Notes: a model not told the origin generated them from the letters alone. A stretch of DNA of 64,000 bases from CAVTYH01 sp963738835 (GCA_963738835.1 CAVTYH010000001.1:496001-560000); one strand, 5' to 3'. Counted from the first letter of the stretch, positions 33,986 through 43,974 are shown. Numbers and translations are program-made.

Positions 33986-35952
33986 CTACCGATCGTACGG
34001 CATCAGGATTTCATCAGGATGCAAACCGGCGATGGATTGGAAGCCGCCGGTGGCGATGGTTTCGCCCAGTTTGGTGACAGTGCGGAAGTAGCGGTCGCTG
34101 GGGGGCTTGCCGGTGAGTTTGCGGGTGAGGTCCTGGCACAGCACGTCGGCGGCGGCGCGGACCACTTCGTCGGTTGATTGCGCGGCGTACAAGCTGGTGC
34201 ACAGAATGGTGACCGTGTCTTGAATTTGCTGCGAGAGGTAGGCCATGCGGCATTGGCGGTCGGCCAAGGCCAGTTGATGTTTGCGCATCACGCCGTCGAT
34301 CAACAGCGGCGAGCGCTGCAGCCAATCGGCGGCGAATTCGGCGTGGGTGCGTAAATCGCTCGGCATGTTCTCGGGCAGGTGCGAGCGCGACTTGCGGGCG
34401 AAGTTTTGGCCGAGCATCCACTTGAAATACGGGCCGATTACTTTTCGCAATGCCCAGGCGTGGGCGGGATTCAGCGGATTGGGTTTCTTGATGCCGACGG
34501 CGGCCAGTGCCTTGCCGATCGGCTCGAAGAACTTCATGCCGTGCTGTTTGACGAGCGATTTGAAAAACGCCATGCCGAGCATTTCGCCTTCGCCTTCGTA
34601 AATGCAGGGGGCGAGAAACTCGTGGACGTTGTCGCCGAGCATGTGGCCGTGCAGGAACGAACGCCCGCCGTGGGTTTTCATGAACAAATCGACCGCGGCT
34701 TCCTTCAGTGCTTCGCTGCCGAAAATTTTGGCGATGATGCACTCCATCTCGCCACGATAGCCTTGATCCAACAGTCCGGCGCACCATTGCACCAGTGCAT
34801 CGCAACCGACAATGAGCGCGGCCAGGCGACCCAGCCGGCGCTGCACCAATTCGCGGTGAGAGATTTCTTCGCCGTAAGTGCGGCGGAAGCTGGGCCCAGG
34901 GAATCATGCTGGCCATCATCAGCCGCATCGCCCCGGCGGCATTGGCACAGAGCGCCACACGGCCGAGGTTCAGGCCGTGATAGGCGATCGTCAAACCGTC
35001 GCCGCGCGGCGGGGTGAGCAGATTCTCTGCCGGCACGCGGAAATCTTGGAAGATGATGCCCTGGTTGAACGTGTGCTTGAGCGCGTACAGGCCGTATTTG
35101 CGAAGCTGGAAGTTTTCGTTCTCTTGCATTCGGCAGGTCGACGATCAAGACGGCGGGGCGATCTTCGATCAAGCAGACCAGCCCAATGGTGCGGCCGGGC
35201 ACGACGTTGGTGATGAACAGTTTCTCGCCGTTGACGACGAACTCGTTGCCAGCCCGATCGGCACGGGTTCGCAGAGCGGTGAGATCGGAACCTGCGCCGG
35301 GCTCGGTCAGTGCGAAGGCGGAGAGATGCTCGCCGCTGGCTAGCTTCGGCAAGAAACGTTGTTTTTGTTCTGGCGTGCCGAACGTGCGGACCGGATCGAC
35401 GGCGCCGATGCAGCCGTGGACCGAGGCCAAGCCAGCCACTGTGGGGTCGATCATCGCCATGCGGGTCAGGAACGGCGCGAACGATGAAAACGGCGCGCCG
35501 CTGCCGCCGTGATCTTTGTCGACGAGCAACCCCCAATAGCCGGCCGCGGCGAGATCGTTCAAAACCCGATCGGTAATTTTCTTGTTTTGATCCAAGAGCG
35601 TGCCGGCTTCGCGATGACGACGAACAGCATCGAGCGACTTTTGCATGACGCGATCGACATCCGACGGCGTTTGCGGCAGCGGGCTGGCGAACAATTCGAC
35701 CGGCAGACTTCTTTCCCAAATGGCCCGATGGATGGGACTGTTGACCGTTTGAAACCGGGCCGCGAACATCGATTCAACCTGATCGTCGGCTTTGTCGACC
35801 GCGCCCATCCGCCGGGCTTCCTCGGCACTTTTGCCGCCCAGCTTCATGGCGGTTTCGGCGAAGGAGGTTTCGCCCGCCCCGTTGCCGTCGTGCTGGAGTG
35901 ATGCGGATTTTTTAACCGCAGAGGACGCAGGGGGTCGCAGAGGATCTGGCAT
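33986..35952 (-). CDS. Acyl-CoA dehydrogenase, two frameshifts
   Basis: The joined frames give about 650 residues, longer than the standard 380-residue family, with a C-terminal extension rich in helices. LASGEHLSAFALTEPGAGSD and FVVNGEKLFITNVVPGRTIG are the flavin/substrate signatures, and LRKYGLYALKHTFNQGIIFQ lies in the second frame. Shifts occur at about 35140 and 34890. The start at 35952 places residues 2-17 in a dispersed repeat, so an internal start is also possible. It would oxidise acyl-CoA to enoyl-CoA with FAD, completing the adjacent beta-oxidation set (fadD, fadA, fadB upstream on the same strand). Confidence 0.88.
35909..35950 (+). repeat. Dispersed repeat at the 5' end of the acyl-CoA dehydrogenase gene
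   Basis: AACCGCAGAGGACGCAGGGG followed by GTCGCAGAGGATCTGGC belongs to the 1752-type family. Read on the minus strand it encodes the PDPLRPPASSAV residues at the proposed N-terminus of the dehydrogenase, so the annotated start may be inside a mobile repeat. Confidence 0.6.
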
Positions 35953-36111
35953 GGATGGTTCTTTGCGGAGTTTGAACGGGAATTGTGATTTAAAAGATGA
36001 ACCGTGAATTGCCCAGTAGTGCAGTCTCTCTGAGACTGGCAATCGCGTCTCGGAGAGACGCGGCCACGTAAACCGCGGTAAATTATATCCCGAAAAGCAA
36101 CGCCGGCTTCC

Positions 36112-37803
36112 TCAATCGGCGTAAAGGGCTGCAATTTCGGCGGCAAAATGTTCTTGGATCACTTTCCTCCGCAGTTTCAGTGTTGGCGTTAACTCTTCTT
36201 GTTCTGCGGTGAAACCTCGCGGCAAGAGCGCGAAGCGTTGAATTTGTTCGCACTGCGAGACGGCGGCCAGGCGGACGTCGATTTGCTGGCGATACAGTTC
36301 CAGCACCGCCGGATGCACCAGGGCCTGGGCTGCGGACGTGACCGGAATTCGCCTTGAAATGATTTCCGCCCGCAGCGTGTCAGGGTTGGGGACAATCAGC
36401 GCCGTGAGATATTTTTGGGCGTCGCCGATGACGATGACTTGATGAATCAACGGCTCTTCGGAGAGCAAACTTTCGAGAAACACCGGCGCGATGTTCTTGC
36501 CGCCGGCGGTGACGATGAGTTCCCTTTTGCGGCCGGTAATGCGAAGGTAGCAGTCGGCATCGAGTTCACCCAGATCGCCGGTGTGCAACCAGCCGTCGCG
36601 GATGACTTCTGCGGTAAGATCGGGTCGACGCCAGTAGCCGAGCATGACCAGCGGTCCGCGCGTCAGGATTTCGCCATCGTCGGCGATTTTCACTTCCACG
36701 TCTTCCACCGCGCGGCCGACGGTGCCAATTTTGTTGTGAATAGGCGTAGCCGTGGTGATGACGGGGGACGATTCGGTCAAGCCGTAGCCTTGCACCAGCG
36801 GCACGCCCTCTTGCCAAAAGAATTCGGCCACGTGACTGGGCAGCGCCGCGCCGCCGGAACAGCACGCCCGCATGTTGCCGCCGAGAAGTTCTTGCAAATG
36901 CGTGGGGCCGCCGGGTTTCGTCGGTCCGATTTTTCCGTTGTCGCGCAGGTGGCAATAGACCTTCTCGAAAAAATACGGTACGCCATTCAGCAACGTCGGA
37001 TGCAGCGAATGGCAGTGAGCGATAATCTTGTCGCGGTTTTCAGCCAGGCCCAATTGCGAGCCGCGGAACAGCCAGGTGTACAAATCGCAGGTGCGGGCAA
37101 AAATGTGCGAAAACGGCAGCCAGGCGAGGCGGATATCTTCGATCGAAGTTTCAAACGCATTGCAACTGGCGATGGCGTTGCTGGTGAGATTGCCGTGGCT
37201 GAGCATCACGCCTTTGGCTTCGCCAGTGGTGCCGGAGGTGTAGAGAATGGTGGCTAGATCGCCGGACTTGGTCTCGCGCAGCGCTTCATCGACAATTGGC
37301 TGCGTAGCGTCTTTGCCGATGCCGCCGAACAATTCGGTGAAGGGCAAAACGGGTTGGCCGCCGATTTCGGCTTCGGTCGATTCGTAGCAATAGAATTGCA
37401 GGCCACGCGGCAGAGTGAGGCCTTTGACCGCCAGCCGATCGGCCTGATTGGCGGTCGATAGCAGCACGATTTTCGCTTCGCTATCGGCAATTTGGTGTAC
37501 GATCTGGGCCGACGAAAGCGTGGCATGCACCGCCACGTGAACGCCACGAGCCAGATGCACGGCCAGATCGACCAGAATCCATTCGTAGCGATTTTCGGAG
37601 ACTTGGACGACGCGATCGCCAGGCAGCAACCCTGCTCGTCGCAATCCGGCAGCCAAACGGCGCACTTCATGAGCCAGCTCGTTCCAAGAGAGCGTACGGA
37701 ATTCCGCTCCGCTGCCGGTGGGCAAATGCAGGGCGATTTTGTCGCCGCCGCGGGCGACGGAGTCGCAGAAGAGTTTCACGAGCGTGGTGGATGGAACGGC
37801 CAT
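36112..37803 (-). CDS. fadD: Long-chain-fatty-acid--CoA ligase (AMP-binding)
   Basis: The start MAVPSTTLVKLFCDSVARGG at 37803 gives about 563 residues. TILYTSGTTGEAKGVMLSHG is the AMP-binding P-loop and QGYGLTESSPVITTATP the second acyl-adenylate signature; LHTGDLGELDADCYLRITGR is the hinge motif. The catalytic Lys region GRKRELIVTAGGKNIAP is present. It activates fatty acids to acyl-CoA, feeding the beta-oxidation enzymes encoded either side of it. The C-terminal ATPTLKLRRKVIQEHF-like segment is typical of long-chain ligases. Confidence 0.9.
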   Translation of the reverse strand: MAVPSTTLVKLFCDSVARGGDKIALHLPTGSGAEFRTLSWNELAHEVRRLAAGLRRAGLLPGDRVVQVSENRYEWILVDLAVHLARGVHVAVHATLSSAQIVHQIADSEAKIVLLSTANQADRLAVKGLTLPRGLQFYCYESTEAEIGGQPVLPFTELFGGIGKDATQPIVDEALRETKSGDLATILYTSGTTGEAKGVMLSHGNLTSNAIASCNAFETSIEDIRLAWLPFSHIFARTCDLYTWLFRGSQLGLAENRDKIIAHCHSLHPTLLNGVPYFFEKVYCHLRDNGKIGPTKPGGPTHLQELLGGNMRACCSGGAALPSHVAEFFWQEGVPLVQGYGLTESSPVITTATPIHNKIGTVGRAVEDVEVKIADDGEILTRGPLVMLGYWRRPDLTAEVIRDGWLHTGDLGELDADCYLRITGRKRELIVTAGGKNIAPVFLESLLSEEPLIHQVIVIGDAQKYLTALIVPNPDTLRAEIISRRIPVTSAAQALVHPAVLELYRQQIDVRLAAVSQCEQIQRFALLPRGFTAEQEELTPTLKLRRKVIQEHFAAEIAALYAD

Positions 37804-37834
37804 GAGCAACTCCGCCGTAGCCTGGTCGATAAAA

Positions 37835-38992
37835 TCACACGCGCTCGAACACTGTGGCGATGCCTTGCCCCACGCCGATGCACATGGTCGCCAGGCCGGT
37901 TTTTGCACCGCGATCGAGCATGTTGTGAAGCAGCGTGGTGGTGATCCGCGCGCCGCTGGCGCCCAGTGGATGACCGATGGCAATCGCCCCGCCGCGGACG
38001 TTGACTTTGGCTTCGTCGAACTTGGCCACCCGAATGCAGGCCAGTGCTTGCGAGGCAAACGCTTCGTTCAGCTCGATGAGATCGATATCGGCCAGTTTCA
38101 TGCCGGCGCGATCGAGCGCTTTCTTGGTCGCCGGCACGGGACCGGTGCCCATCACGGCCGGTTCCACGCCAACAACGGCGGTCGAGACAATTCGCACCAG
38201 CGGCTTCAAGCCGAGCGACTTCGCCTTTTCTTCCGACATGACGAGCAGGGCCGCGGCCCCATCATTCAGCGGCGAGCTGTTGCCGGCAGTCACGGTGCCC
38301 ATTCCAGGCATGAAGGCCGGTTTCAGCGCGGCCAGCGTTTCCATTGTGCTATCCGACCGAATGCACTGATCGGTTTCGACAAGAATGCGGTTGCCCGCTT
38401 CGTCGCGACCGTAGATTGGCACAATTTCTGGTTTGAATTCGCCCTTGGCTGTTGCCGCTGCAGCCCGTTGATGGCTGCGCAGGGCGAAGGCGTCTTGCTC
38501 TTCGCGCGAAATGCCTTGCGTTTGCGCGAGGAATTCTGCGGTGACGCCCATCATCAGCGCGCCTTTGCTGGTGCGTTCGAACAGCTTGGGGTTCAAATCA
38601 ATTCCGGCGTCCATTGGAATGTGCTGCATATGCTCCAATCCGCCGACAATTTGCACATCTTCGCCGCCGGCGATGATTGAATGGGCCGCCTGATTGAGCG
38701 CTTGCAGGCTCGAACCGCAGAGCCGATTGATGGTTGCTCCGCCGGAGTGCATCGGCAGCCCGGCCATCAGCGCCACAGTGCGGGCCACGTTCAGGCCTTG
38801 CTCCCCTTGCTGCTGCGTGTTGCCCAGCACCACGTCTTCAACTTCGTTCGGATCGATGCCGCTACGCTGCACGAGTGCTTTGATGACCGCGACGGCCAGA
38901 TCGTCGGACCGCACATCACGAAACACGCCTTTGTCTTTGTGCGATCGACCGATCGGCGTGCGGACGGCGGCGACGATGACAGGACGCTTCAT
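37835..38992 (-). CDS. fadA: Acetyl-CoA acyltransferase (thiolase)
   Basis: The 385-residue protein has all thiolase active-site features: the acyl-accepting Cys in INRLCGSSLQALNQAAHSI, NGGAIAIGHPLGASGARI-like RGGAIAIGHPLGASGARIT with the catalytic His, and CIGVGQGIATVFERV with the second Cys. It cleaves 3-ketoacyl-CoA with CoA in the last step of beta-oxidation. It sits between fadB and fadD on the same strand, 31 bases from fadD. Confidence 0.93.
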   Translation of the reverse strand: MKRPVIVAAVRTPIGRSHKDKGVFRDVRSDDLAVAVIKALVQRSGIDPNEVEDVVLGNTQQQGEQGLNVARTVALMAGLPMHSGGATINRLCGSSLQALNQAAHSIIAGGEDVQIVGGLEHMQHIPMDAGIDLNPKLFERTSKGALMMGVTAEFLAQTQGISREEQDAFALRSHQRAAAATAKGEFKPEIVPIYGRDEAGNRILVETDQCIRSDSTMETLAALKPAFMPGMGTVTAGNSSPLNDGAAALLVMSEEKAKSLGLKPLVRIVSTAVVGVEPAVMGTGPVPATKKALDRAGMKLADIDLIELNEAFASQALACIRVAKFDEAKVNVRGGAIAIGHPLGASGARITTTLLHNMLDRGAKTGLATMCIGVGQGIATVFERV

Positions 38993-39075
38993 GAGAAGGG
39001 TTCAGGGTTTGGGGTTCAGGGCTAGCGATTCGTGTAGCGGCGTGGGCTTGCCCCGCGCTCGCGGTTGATCACAGT

Positions 39076-41223
39076 TCACTTGTAAAACTTCGCACCAGAC
39101 TTCGCCATCTCCAGCAGCATCGGCGACGGGTTCCAGCGGTCGCCAAGGGGCTCCAGCGGCTTGAGCATTTCCAAAATCTTGCCGGCGCTGACGCTGTCGG
39201 CCCAAAAGAGCAGGCCTCCTTTGAAGGGCGGGAAGCCCAGGCCGTAGATCAGCCCCAGGTCGACATCGCGGACGTCTCTGACAATTTTATCCTCAAGCAC
39301 CCGCGTGGCTTCGAGCAACATGGGCAAAAACAATCGGGCCGTGATGGTTTCTTCGGTAAATTTTTGTTTGCCGCGGAGCATCGGCTCTAAGAGCGGCTTT
39401 AACGCCGGGTCGGGCTCGCCGCGATCTTTTCCCGGGGTGTACCTGAAAAAGCCAGCGCCCGATTTTTGCCCGAGCCGACCGGCTTTGATCAGCACTGGCA
39501 AGACAGGCGAGACGACGATGCGCTCCGGAAAAGCGTCGTAAACCACCCGACCGGCGTAAAACGCGGTATCGAGGCCGACGACGTCGAACAGCGTGATCGG
39601 CCCCATCGGCATGCCGAAGTTTTTGGCCGCGCGATCGATGGCCGACATCTCCGCGCCGTCGAGCAACAGCTCGATTGCTTCATTCATGTACGGTAGTAGC
39701 AGCCGGTTCACCAAAAAGCCCGGCCCGTCGTTTACCACGATCGGCGACTTACCGATCGACTTAGCGTAGTTGACCGCCGTGGCAATCGTTTCATCACTCG
39801 TTAACTTGCCGCGAATCACTTCCACCAACGGCATTTTCCGCACCGGGTTGAAAAAATGGATGCCGCAAAATTGCTCTGGGCGCTTCAAACCGTTGGCCAG
39901 GCGCGTGATCGGAATTGTCGACGTATTCGACGCCAAAATCGTATCGTCGCTCAACAGCGGCTCCAGGCGAGAAAAAACCTGTCGCTTGACATCGGGGTTT
40001 TCCACAACGGCTTCAATCACCAAATTGCACGTGGCTAGTTCCGCATCGCTCGTCGTGGCGTTCAAGTGGGCCGCGTATTTCACGGCCCGCTCCGCATCAG
40101 GTCTTTTTATCTGTTTGTTGTACGAAACTTCTTCCAAAATTTTTTGCACGCCACCGGCCAGGGCTTTGGCGGCGGCATCGGTCAGCGTGACGGGTACATC
40201 GCGCCGCAAATTGGCCGCGGCGATGCCCTGACCCATGATGCCAGAGCCGATGACGGCGACCGATTTGATTGGGTGCGTCGGCACGTTAGGCCGGTCAACG
40301 CCGATGTCTTTCTTGTTGCGGTCCGAAAGAAAAAACACGTTGATCAGTGCCCGATTTACCGGCGAGCCGAAGAGCGCCGCCATGCCCTCAGCCTCTGCGT
40401 CGCAGGCGGCGTCAATGTCGAGGCCCGATGCCCCCAGCATCACTTCCAGCGCGGCCAGTGGGGCAGGGTAATGTCCCTTCGTTTGCTGTTGGATGTAGCC
40501 GGAGGCTGTCGCGCCGAGGAAGCCGAGTTCCGTTTCGTTTATGTCAATCGGCCCACCCCATTGGCGTCGATCGGCCAGATATTGTTTCGATTTTTGCTCT
40601 TCCCGTACTAATCGAACGGCAGCATCTTGAATTTTTTCCGGCGTGGTAACGTCGGATACCAAACCCATTTTGTACGCCGTGCGGGCATCAATGTTTTCGC
40701 CACTGGTGACCAACTCAACGGCATTTGACAAGCCAACGATTCGGGAAGCGCGTGCCGTGCCGCCCCAACCGGGAAACAATCCGAGCTTCACTTCGGGAAA
40801 GCCATACTGCGTTTTTGGATCATCGGCCAGCACTCGGCGGTCACACCAAATGGCCAGCTCCGCTCCGCCGCCGACGCAAATGCCATCGACCGCCGCCACT
40901 GTAACAAAGGGACATTTCGACAGCCTCTGAAACAGCTTCCGGCCACGCTGACACATGGCCGTCACTTCGCTTTTGGGCACATCAAACGACGCAGCGAATT
41001 CGCGCAGATCGGCCCCGGCAATGAACGACCCCGGCTTGCCGGAGCGAATCACGAGGCCGGCCAAATTGGTTCGCTTTTCCAGCGCATCCAGATGTGCCGA
41101 TAATTCTTGCAGCACCAGCGACGAAAGTACATTTGCCCCTTTGCTGTGGTCGTCGAACGTAAGCAGTGCCATCTCCGGCTCGGGAAACGAGAGCCGTATG
41201 ACAGCAGCAGAGTTGTTGTGCAT
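39076..41223 (-). CDS. fadB: Fatty-acid oxidation complex alpha subunit (enoyl-CoA hydratase / 3-hydroxyacyl-CoA dehydrogenase)
   Basis: The 715-residue product has an N-terminal crotonase domain (about 1-190) with FIAGADLREFAAS and the catalytic VDGICVGGGAELAIWCDRRV region, then a NAD-binding 3-hydroxyacyl-CoA dehydrogenase domain from about 315 (SVAVIGSGIMGQGIAAANLR). NPVRKMPLVEVIRG and VNDGPGFLVNRLLLPYMNEA are the substrate-site signatures of the dehydrogenase. It hydrates and oxidises enoyl-CoA. It is the most upstream gene of the fadB-fadA-fadD-acyl-CoA dehydrogenase cluster. Confidence 0.93.
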   Translation of the reverse strand: MHNNSAAVIRLSFPEPEMALLTFDDHSKGANVLSSLVLQELSAHLDALEKRTNLAGLVIRSGKPGSFIAGADLREFAASFDVPKSEVTAMCQRGRKLFQRLSKCPFVTVAAVDGICVGGGAELAIWCDRRVLADDPKTQYGFPEVKLGLFPGWGGTARASRIVGLSNAVELVTSGENIDARTAYKMGLVSDVTTPEKIQDAAVRLVREEQKSKQYLADRRQWGGPIDINETELGFLGATASGYIQQQTKGHYPAPLAALEVMLGASGLDIDAACDAEAEGMAALFGSPVNRALINVFFLSDRNKKDIGVDRPNVPTHPIKSVAVIGSGIMGQGIAAANLRRDVPVTLTDAAAKALAGGVQKILEEVSYNKQIKRPDAERAVKYAAHLNATTSDAELATCNLVIEAVVENPDVKRQVFSRLEPLLSDDTILASNTSTIPITRLANGLKRPEQFCGIHFFNPVRKMPLVEVIRGKLTSDETIATAVNYAKSIGKSPIVVNDGPGFLVNRLLLPYMNEAIELLLDGAEMSAIDRAAKNFGMPMGPITLFDVVGLDTAFYAGRVVYDAFPERIVVSPVLPVLIKAGRLGQKSGAGFFRYTPGKDRGEPDPALKPLLEPMLRGKQKFTEETITARLFLPMLLEATRVLEDKIVRDVRDVDLGLIYGLGFPPFKGGLLFWADSVSAGKILEMLKPLEPLGDRWNPSPMLLEMAKSGAKFYK

Positions 41224-41376
41224 AATGGCAATCCTATCGAGTTTCTGCCGTCAGGATACGGCGAGTGCGGGCGGACGTAAACCCGGCTTTGTGATCGGGA
41301 CTTTTTTGATATGCTGCCCGGGATTGATGATCGAACGGCAGTGGCCGAAACGATCGGCGGACGGTAAACTTCAAAT

Positions 41377-41601
41377 ATGATTGATACTTTGAAATCTGCT
41401 ATGGGCCGTCGCCCGTTTGAGCCGTTTCGTGTTGTGATGTCGAGCGGGGACGCTTGCGACGTTCGACATCCGGAATTTGCATGGCTCGTAAAAGGCGGGC
41501 TATATGTAGGAGTGCCAGCAGATAATGGGGATGTCCCAGACCGAGCCGTATATTGCTCGATGCTGCATATTGCCGCCGTTGAGACTTTAGCGACCGCTTA
41601 A
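41377..41601 (+). CDS. Small conserved-looking protein (74 aa)
   Basis: ATG at 41377. The product runs MIDTLKSAMGRRPFEPFRVV to a second half DVRHPEFAWLVKGGLYVG. Short proteins with an RPFxPFR core and HPE motif occur in many planctomycetes and cyanobacteria, but the function is unknown. It may share an upstream region with fadB, which is divergent. Confidence 0.65.
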   Translation: MIDTLKSAMGRRPFEPFRVVMSSGDACDVRHPEFAWLVKGGLYVGVPADNGDVPDRAVYCSMLHIAAVETLATA

Positions 41602-41622
41602 ACGAATGGAGTTCAGTTGATC

Positions 41623-42240
41623 ATGAAACGTGAGCCGGTAACAAACTTCGTCGTGTTTTGCCTATTGGTGGCCTTGGGTGTCGCGACACGTTGGATGTCG
41701 GACGCCTTCAAACCCGAGCTGTCCAATTTTACGGCCACCGCGGCGGTCGCGCTTTTCGCCGGATATTTCTTCCGCAACCCGCTGGCGACCGTCTTGTTGC
41801 CGCTGGCCGTGATGGTTGTCAGCAATTTTTGCCTGGCGCCCTACAACAACTACGGCCAATTCGCGATTGTGTACTTCGCTCTGCTCTTGCCAGTGGCGAT
41901 CGGCATGCTGCTGCGACGAAAACTCAACGTCTGGACTGTGCTGGGCGGCTCGTTAGCATCGTCCGTGATTTTTTTCCTGCTGACGAACTTCGCCGAATGG
42001 GCGTTTTACAATTTGTACCCGCACAACGCCGCCGGCATCGTGGAAAGCTACATCGCAGCGCTGCCGTTCTTCGGCAAAACTCTGGCCGGCGATCTGTTTT
42101 TCACCGCCGTCACCTTCGGCGCGTATTGGCTAGCCGTCTCGTCCAACGTCTTGCTCCGCCGCGAACTTGCGCACAGCAACTCCGCTGAGCCGCGCTTAGA
42201 ACGCTGCAGGCGTTCAACAACAAAGCCGAGGGTCGCTTAG
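41623..42240 (+). CDS. DUF6580-type membrane protein
   Basis: ATG 41623 (a TTG six bases upstream is possible). The 205-residue protein has about five to six membrane helices; the N-terminal half FCLLVALGVATRWMSDAFKP then LSNFTATAAVALFAGYFFR matches the planctomycete DUF6580 family, which resembles substrate-binding S components of ECF-type vitamin transporters. The transported ligand is unknown. It follows the small gene by 21 bases. The Ser/Arg-rich C-terminal tail is unusual. Confidence 0.75.
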   Translation: MKREPVTNFVVFCLLVALGVATRWMSDAFKPELSNFTATAAVALFAGYFFRNPLATVLLPLAVMVVSNFCLAPYNNYGQFAIVYFALLLPVAIGMLLRRKLNVWTVLGGSLASSVIFFLLTNFAEWAFYNLYPHNAAGIVESYIAALPFFGKTLAGDLFFTAVTFGAYWLAVSSNVLLRRELAHSNSAEPRLERCRRSTTKPRVA

Positions 42241-42518
42241 CGCACCCTCGGTTACGGTGATTTGGATGCCCACGAACCCTGTCAGGGTTCCACAAACTCG
42301 CACTCGACGCGTAGTCGGGGTCGATCCCGGCGTACCGGGACCTGGAATTTTGCGTCGCAGCTGGGGGCTCCCTTCGGTCAACCACAGCCACTCGAAAAGT
42401 CCAGATTAGGGCGACGACCTAGAATTGATTTGCCTTGTTTCCGCTGCAATTACGACGGATAATGAGGTAGGAGAATTCTTCTGATTTTCTGCAATTGTCT
42501 GTAACTCGGTCGCGATCA

Positions 42519-42830
42519 ATGTCCACTGCATCCGGCACCCATATCAGGATTGATGAGCGCAATTTTGCGTGGATCGATGATACCAATATCAAGGTCATTG
42601 AAATCGCGCTGGAACGGATCGCGCATGGCTCCAGTCCTGAAGAAATTTGCGACCAGCACAATGGCCATCTGACGCTGTCCCAAATTCATGCTGCGCTGGC
42701 GCACTATTATGACCATCGATCGGAATATGATGGCCAGACGGAACGGCAACTGAGCGAGTACGAGTCGCTGCACGCAGCAGCAGTCGATTCTCCCAGCCGG
42801 CGCCTGCATGCTATGGGAAAACGTGAGTGA
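42519..42830 (+). CDS. DUF433-family antitoxin
   Basis: The start MSTASGTHIRIDERNFAWID at 42519 gives about 103 residues. IERIAHGSSPEEICDQHNGH-like GSSPEEICDQHNGHLTLSQI and AALAHYYDHRSEYD are characteristic of DUF433, which are usually antitoxins of PIN-like DUF5615 toxins. The start is followed by a winged-helix-like DNA-binding region. It directly precedes the DUF5615-type gene. Confidence 0.8.
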   Translation: MSTASGTHIRIDERNFAWIDDTNIKVIEIALERIAHGSSPEEICDQHNGHLTLSQIHAALAHYYDHRSEYDGQTERQLSEYESLHAAAVDSPSRRLHAMGKRE

Positions 42831-42835
42831 GCGTG

Positions 42836-43174
42836 ATGCTTTACATGGACGTTCACGTTCGCCGCGCACTCACCGAAGGGTTGCGGCGTCGCGACGTCGA
42901 TGTGATGACAGCCCAAGAGAACGACAACGTACACCTATCTGATCCTGCGCTGCTCGATCGAGCCTGAGAACTGGCTCGCGCGATCTTCAGCCAGGACGAA
43001 GATATGCTCCGCGAGGCAAGACGTCATCAACGTTCGGGCGAGTCATTTGCGGGAATCATCTATTGCCATCAGCTTCGGATCACCACTGGACAGGCTGTTC
43101 GCGACTTGGAAGTCATCTCCAAGATCTATGAACCCATTGACCTTCTGGACCGGGTAGAATACTCGCCGCTGTGA
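42836..43174 (+). pseudogene. DUF5615 PIN-like toxin with internal stop
   Basis: ATG 42836 opens a frame MLYMDVHVRRALTEGLRRRD followed by ALLDRA, a TGA stop at 42965-42967, then ELARAIFSQDEDMLREARRH and GIIYCHQLRITTGQAVRDLE. Removing that one stop gives a 112-residue protein with all expected DUF5615 features and no frame change. It is a single nonsense change (for example CGA to TGA), unlike the indel pattern elsewhere. The antitoxin gene ends six bases upstream. Confidence 0.8.
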
Positions 43175-43348
43175 AGTTCAGATTGGCCGCCATATTCCGG
43201 AAATGACAAGAGCAAGCGTGACCGCAATCAAATCGAAGGCGCGATGGGGCTGCACTAGCATCTGCCCCGGCCAGACGCGATTGAGCGGTTCCAATTTGGT
43301 GTGATTGGATTCGTGGACCAACCACGGATACCCCTCTTGGCGCTCAAA

Positions 43349-43792
43349 ATGAATAGCTCGTCGATTATACTAACGACCGCGGATTCCTCTTTTCTGGATT
43401 CGTCTGCTGCGATGATCTCTGACTCTGATAATCGTTGTTGCCGTTGTGGACGCGCGATCATGTCAGGGTACGCTATTGTATTTGGCGATGCTGTCTGTGA
43501 AAGGTGTTTGCCACCTGAGGATTTTGCGCGTGGCACGACGTTTAGAAGCGTTGAAGTAGAGGCACCCGGTGCCGGCGACGCCGAGGCCAATCAATCGCCC
43601 ATTCCCAGATCCATTCCCTCAAAGGTAACTCCGGCGATACTCGATGATTCAAAGCGAGATCTGGCAAGCCGCAGAGCAATTCACGTAGAGCGGGAACAGG
43701 CGTTGTCTATAGCACTTAAAACAAAACGCGGCATTCGTCGAAGTATCAACAGAATTGATCGTCGGCTTAGATTGAACACCCGACTAAATTAG
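43349..43792 (+). CDS. Hypothetical protein with CxxC zinc-ribbon-like pair
   Basis: The start at 43349 (MNSSSIILTTADSSFLDS) gives about 147 residues. A four-cysteine pattern RCCRCGRAIMSGYAIVFGD and CERCLPPEDF looks like a small zinc ribbon, followed by a polar tail rich in Arg (KTKRGIRRSINRIDRRLRL). I cannot assign a family. The N-terminal boundary is uncertain; an ATG at 43412 is also possible. Confidence 0.4.
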   Translation: MNSSSIILTTADSSFLDSSAAMISDSDNRCCRCGRAIMSGYAIVFGDAVCERCLPPEDFARGTTFRSVEVEAPGAGDAEANQSPIPRSIPSKVTPAILDDSKRDLASRRAIHVEREQALSIALKTKRGIRRSINRIDRRLRLNTRLN

Positions 43793-43974
43793 AATGAAAT
43801 CGTTTTTGAGCGAATCGGTTTCTATCGGAGGGGCCGTGTTTATCGCGGCAGTAATAGAAGTAACTATCGGTTTTCTGGTCGGATATTGTTCTAACCTCTC
43901 TGAACTCGCCGTTTCTGCAAGCACCTTGCTTGGCACTACGGCGAGTCTGCCATGAGATATTGCAATAAGTAGAC
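43793..43974. other. Intergenic segment left of the IS element
   Basis: No convincing reading frame. A weak minus-strand frame spanning into the element is not supported by composition or motifs. Confidence 0.4.
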
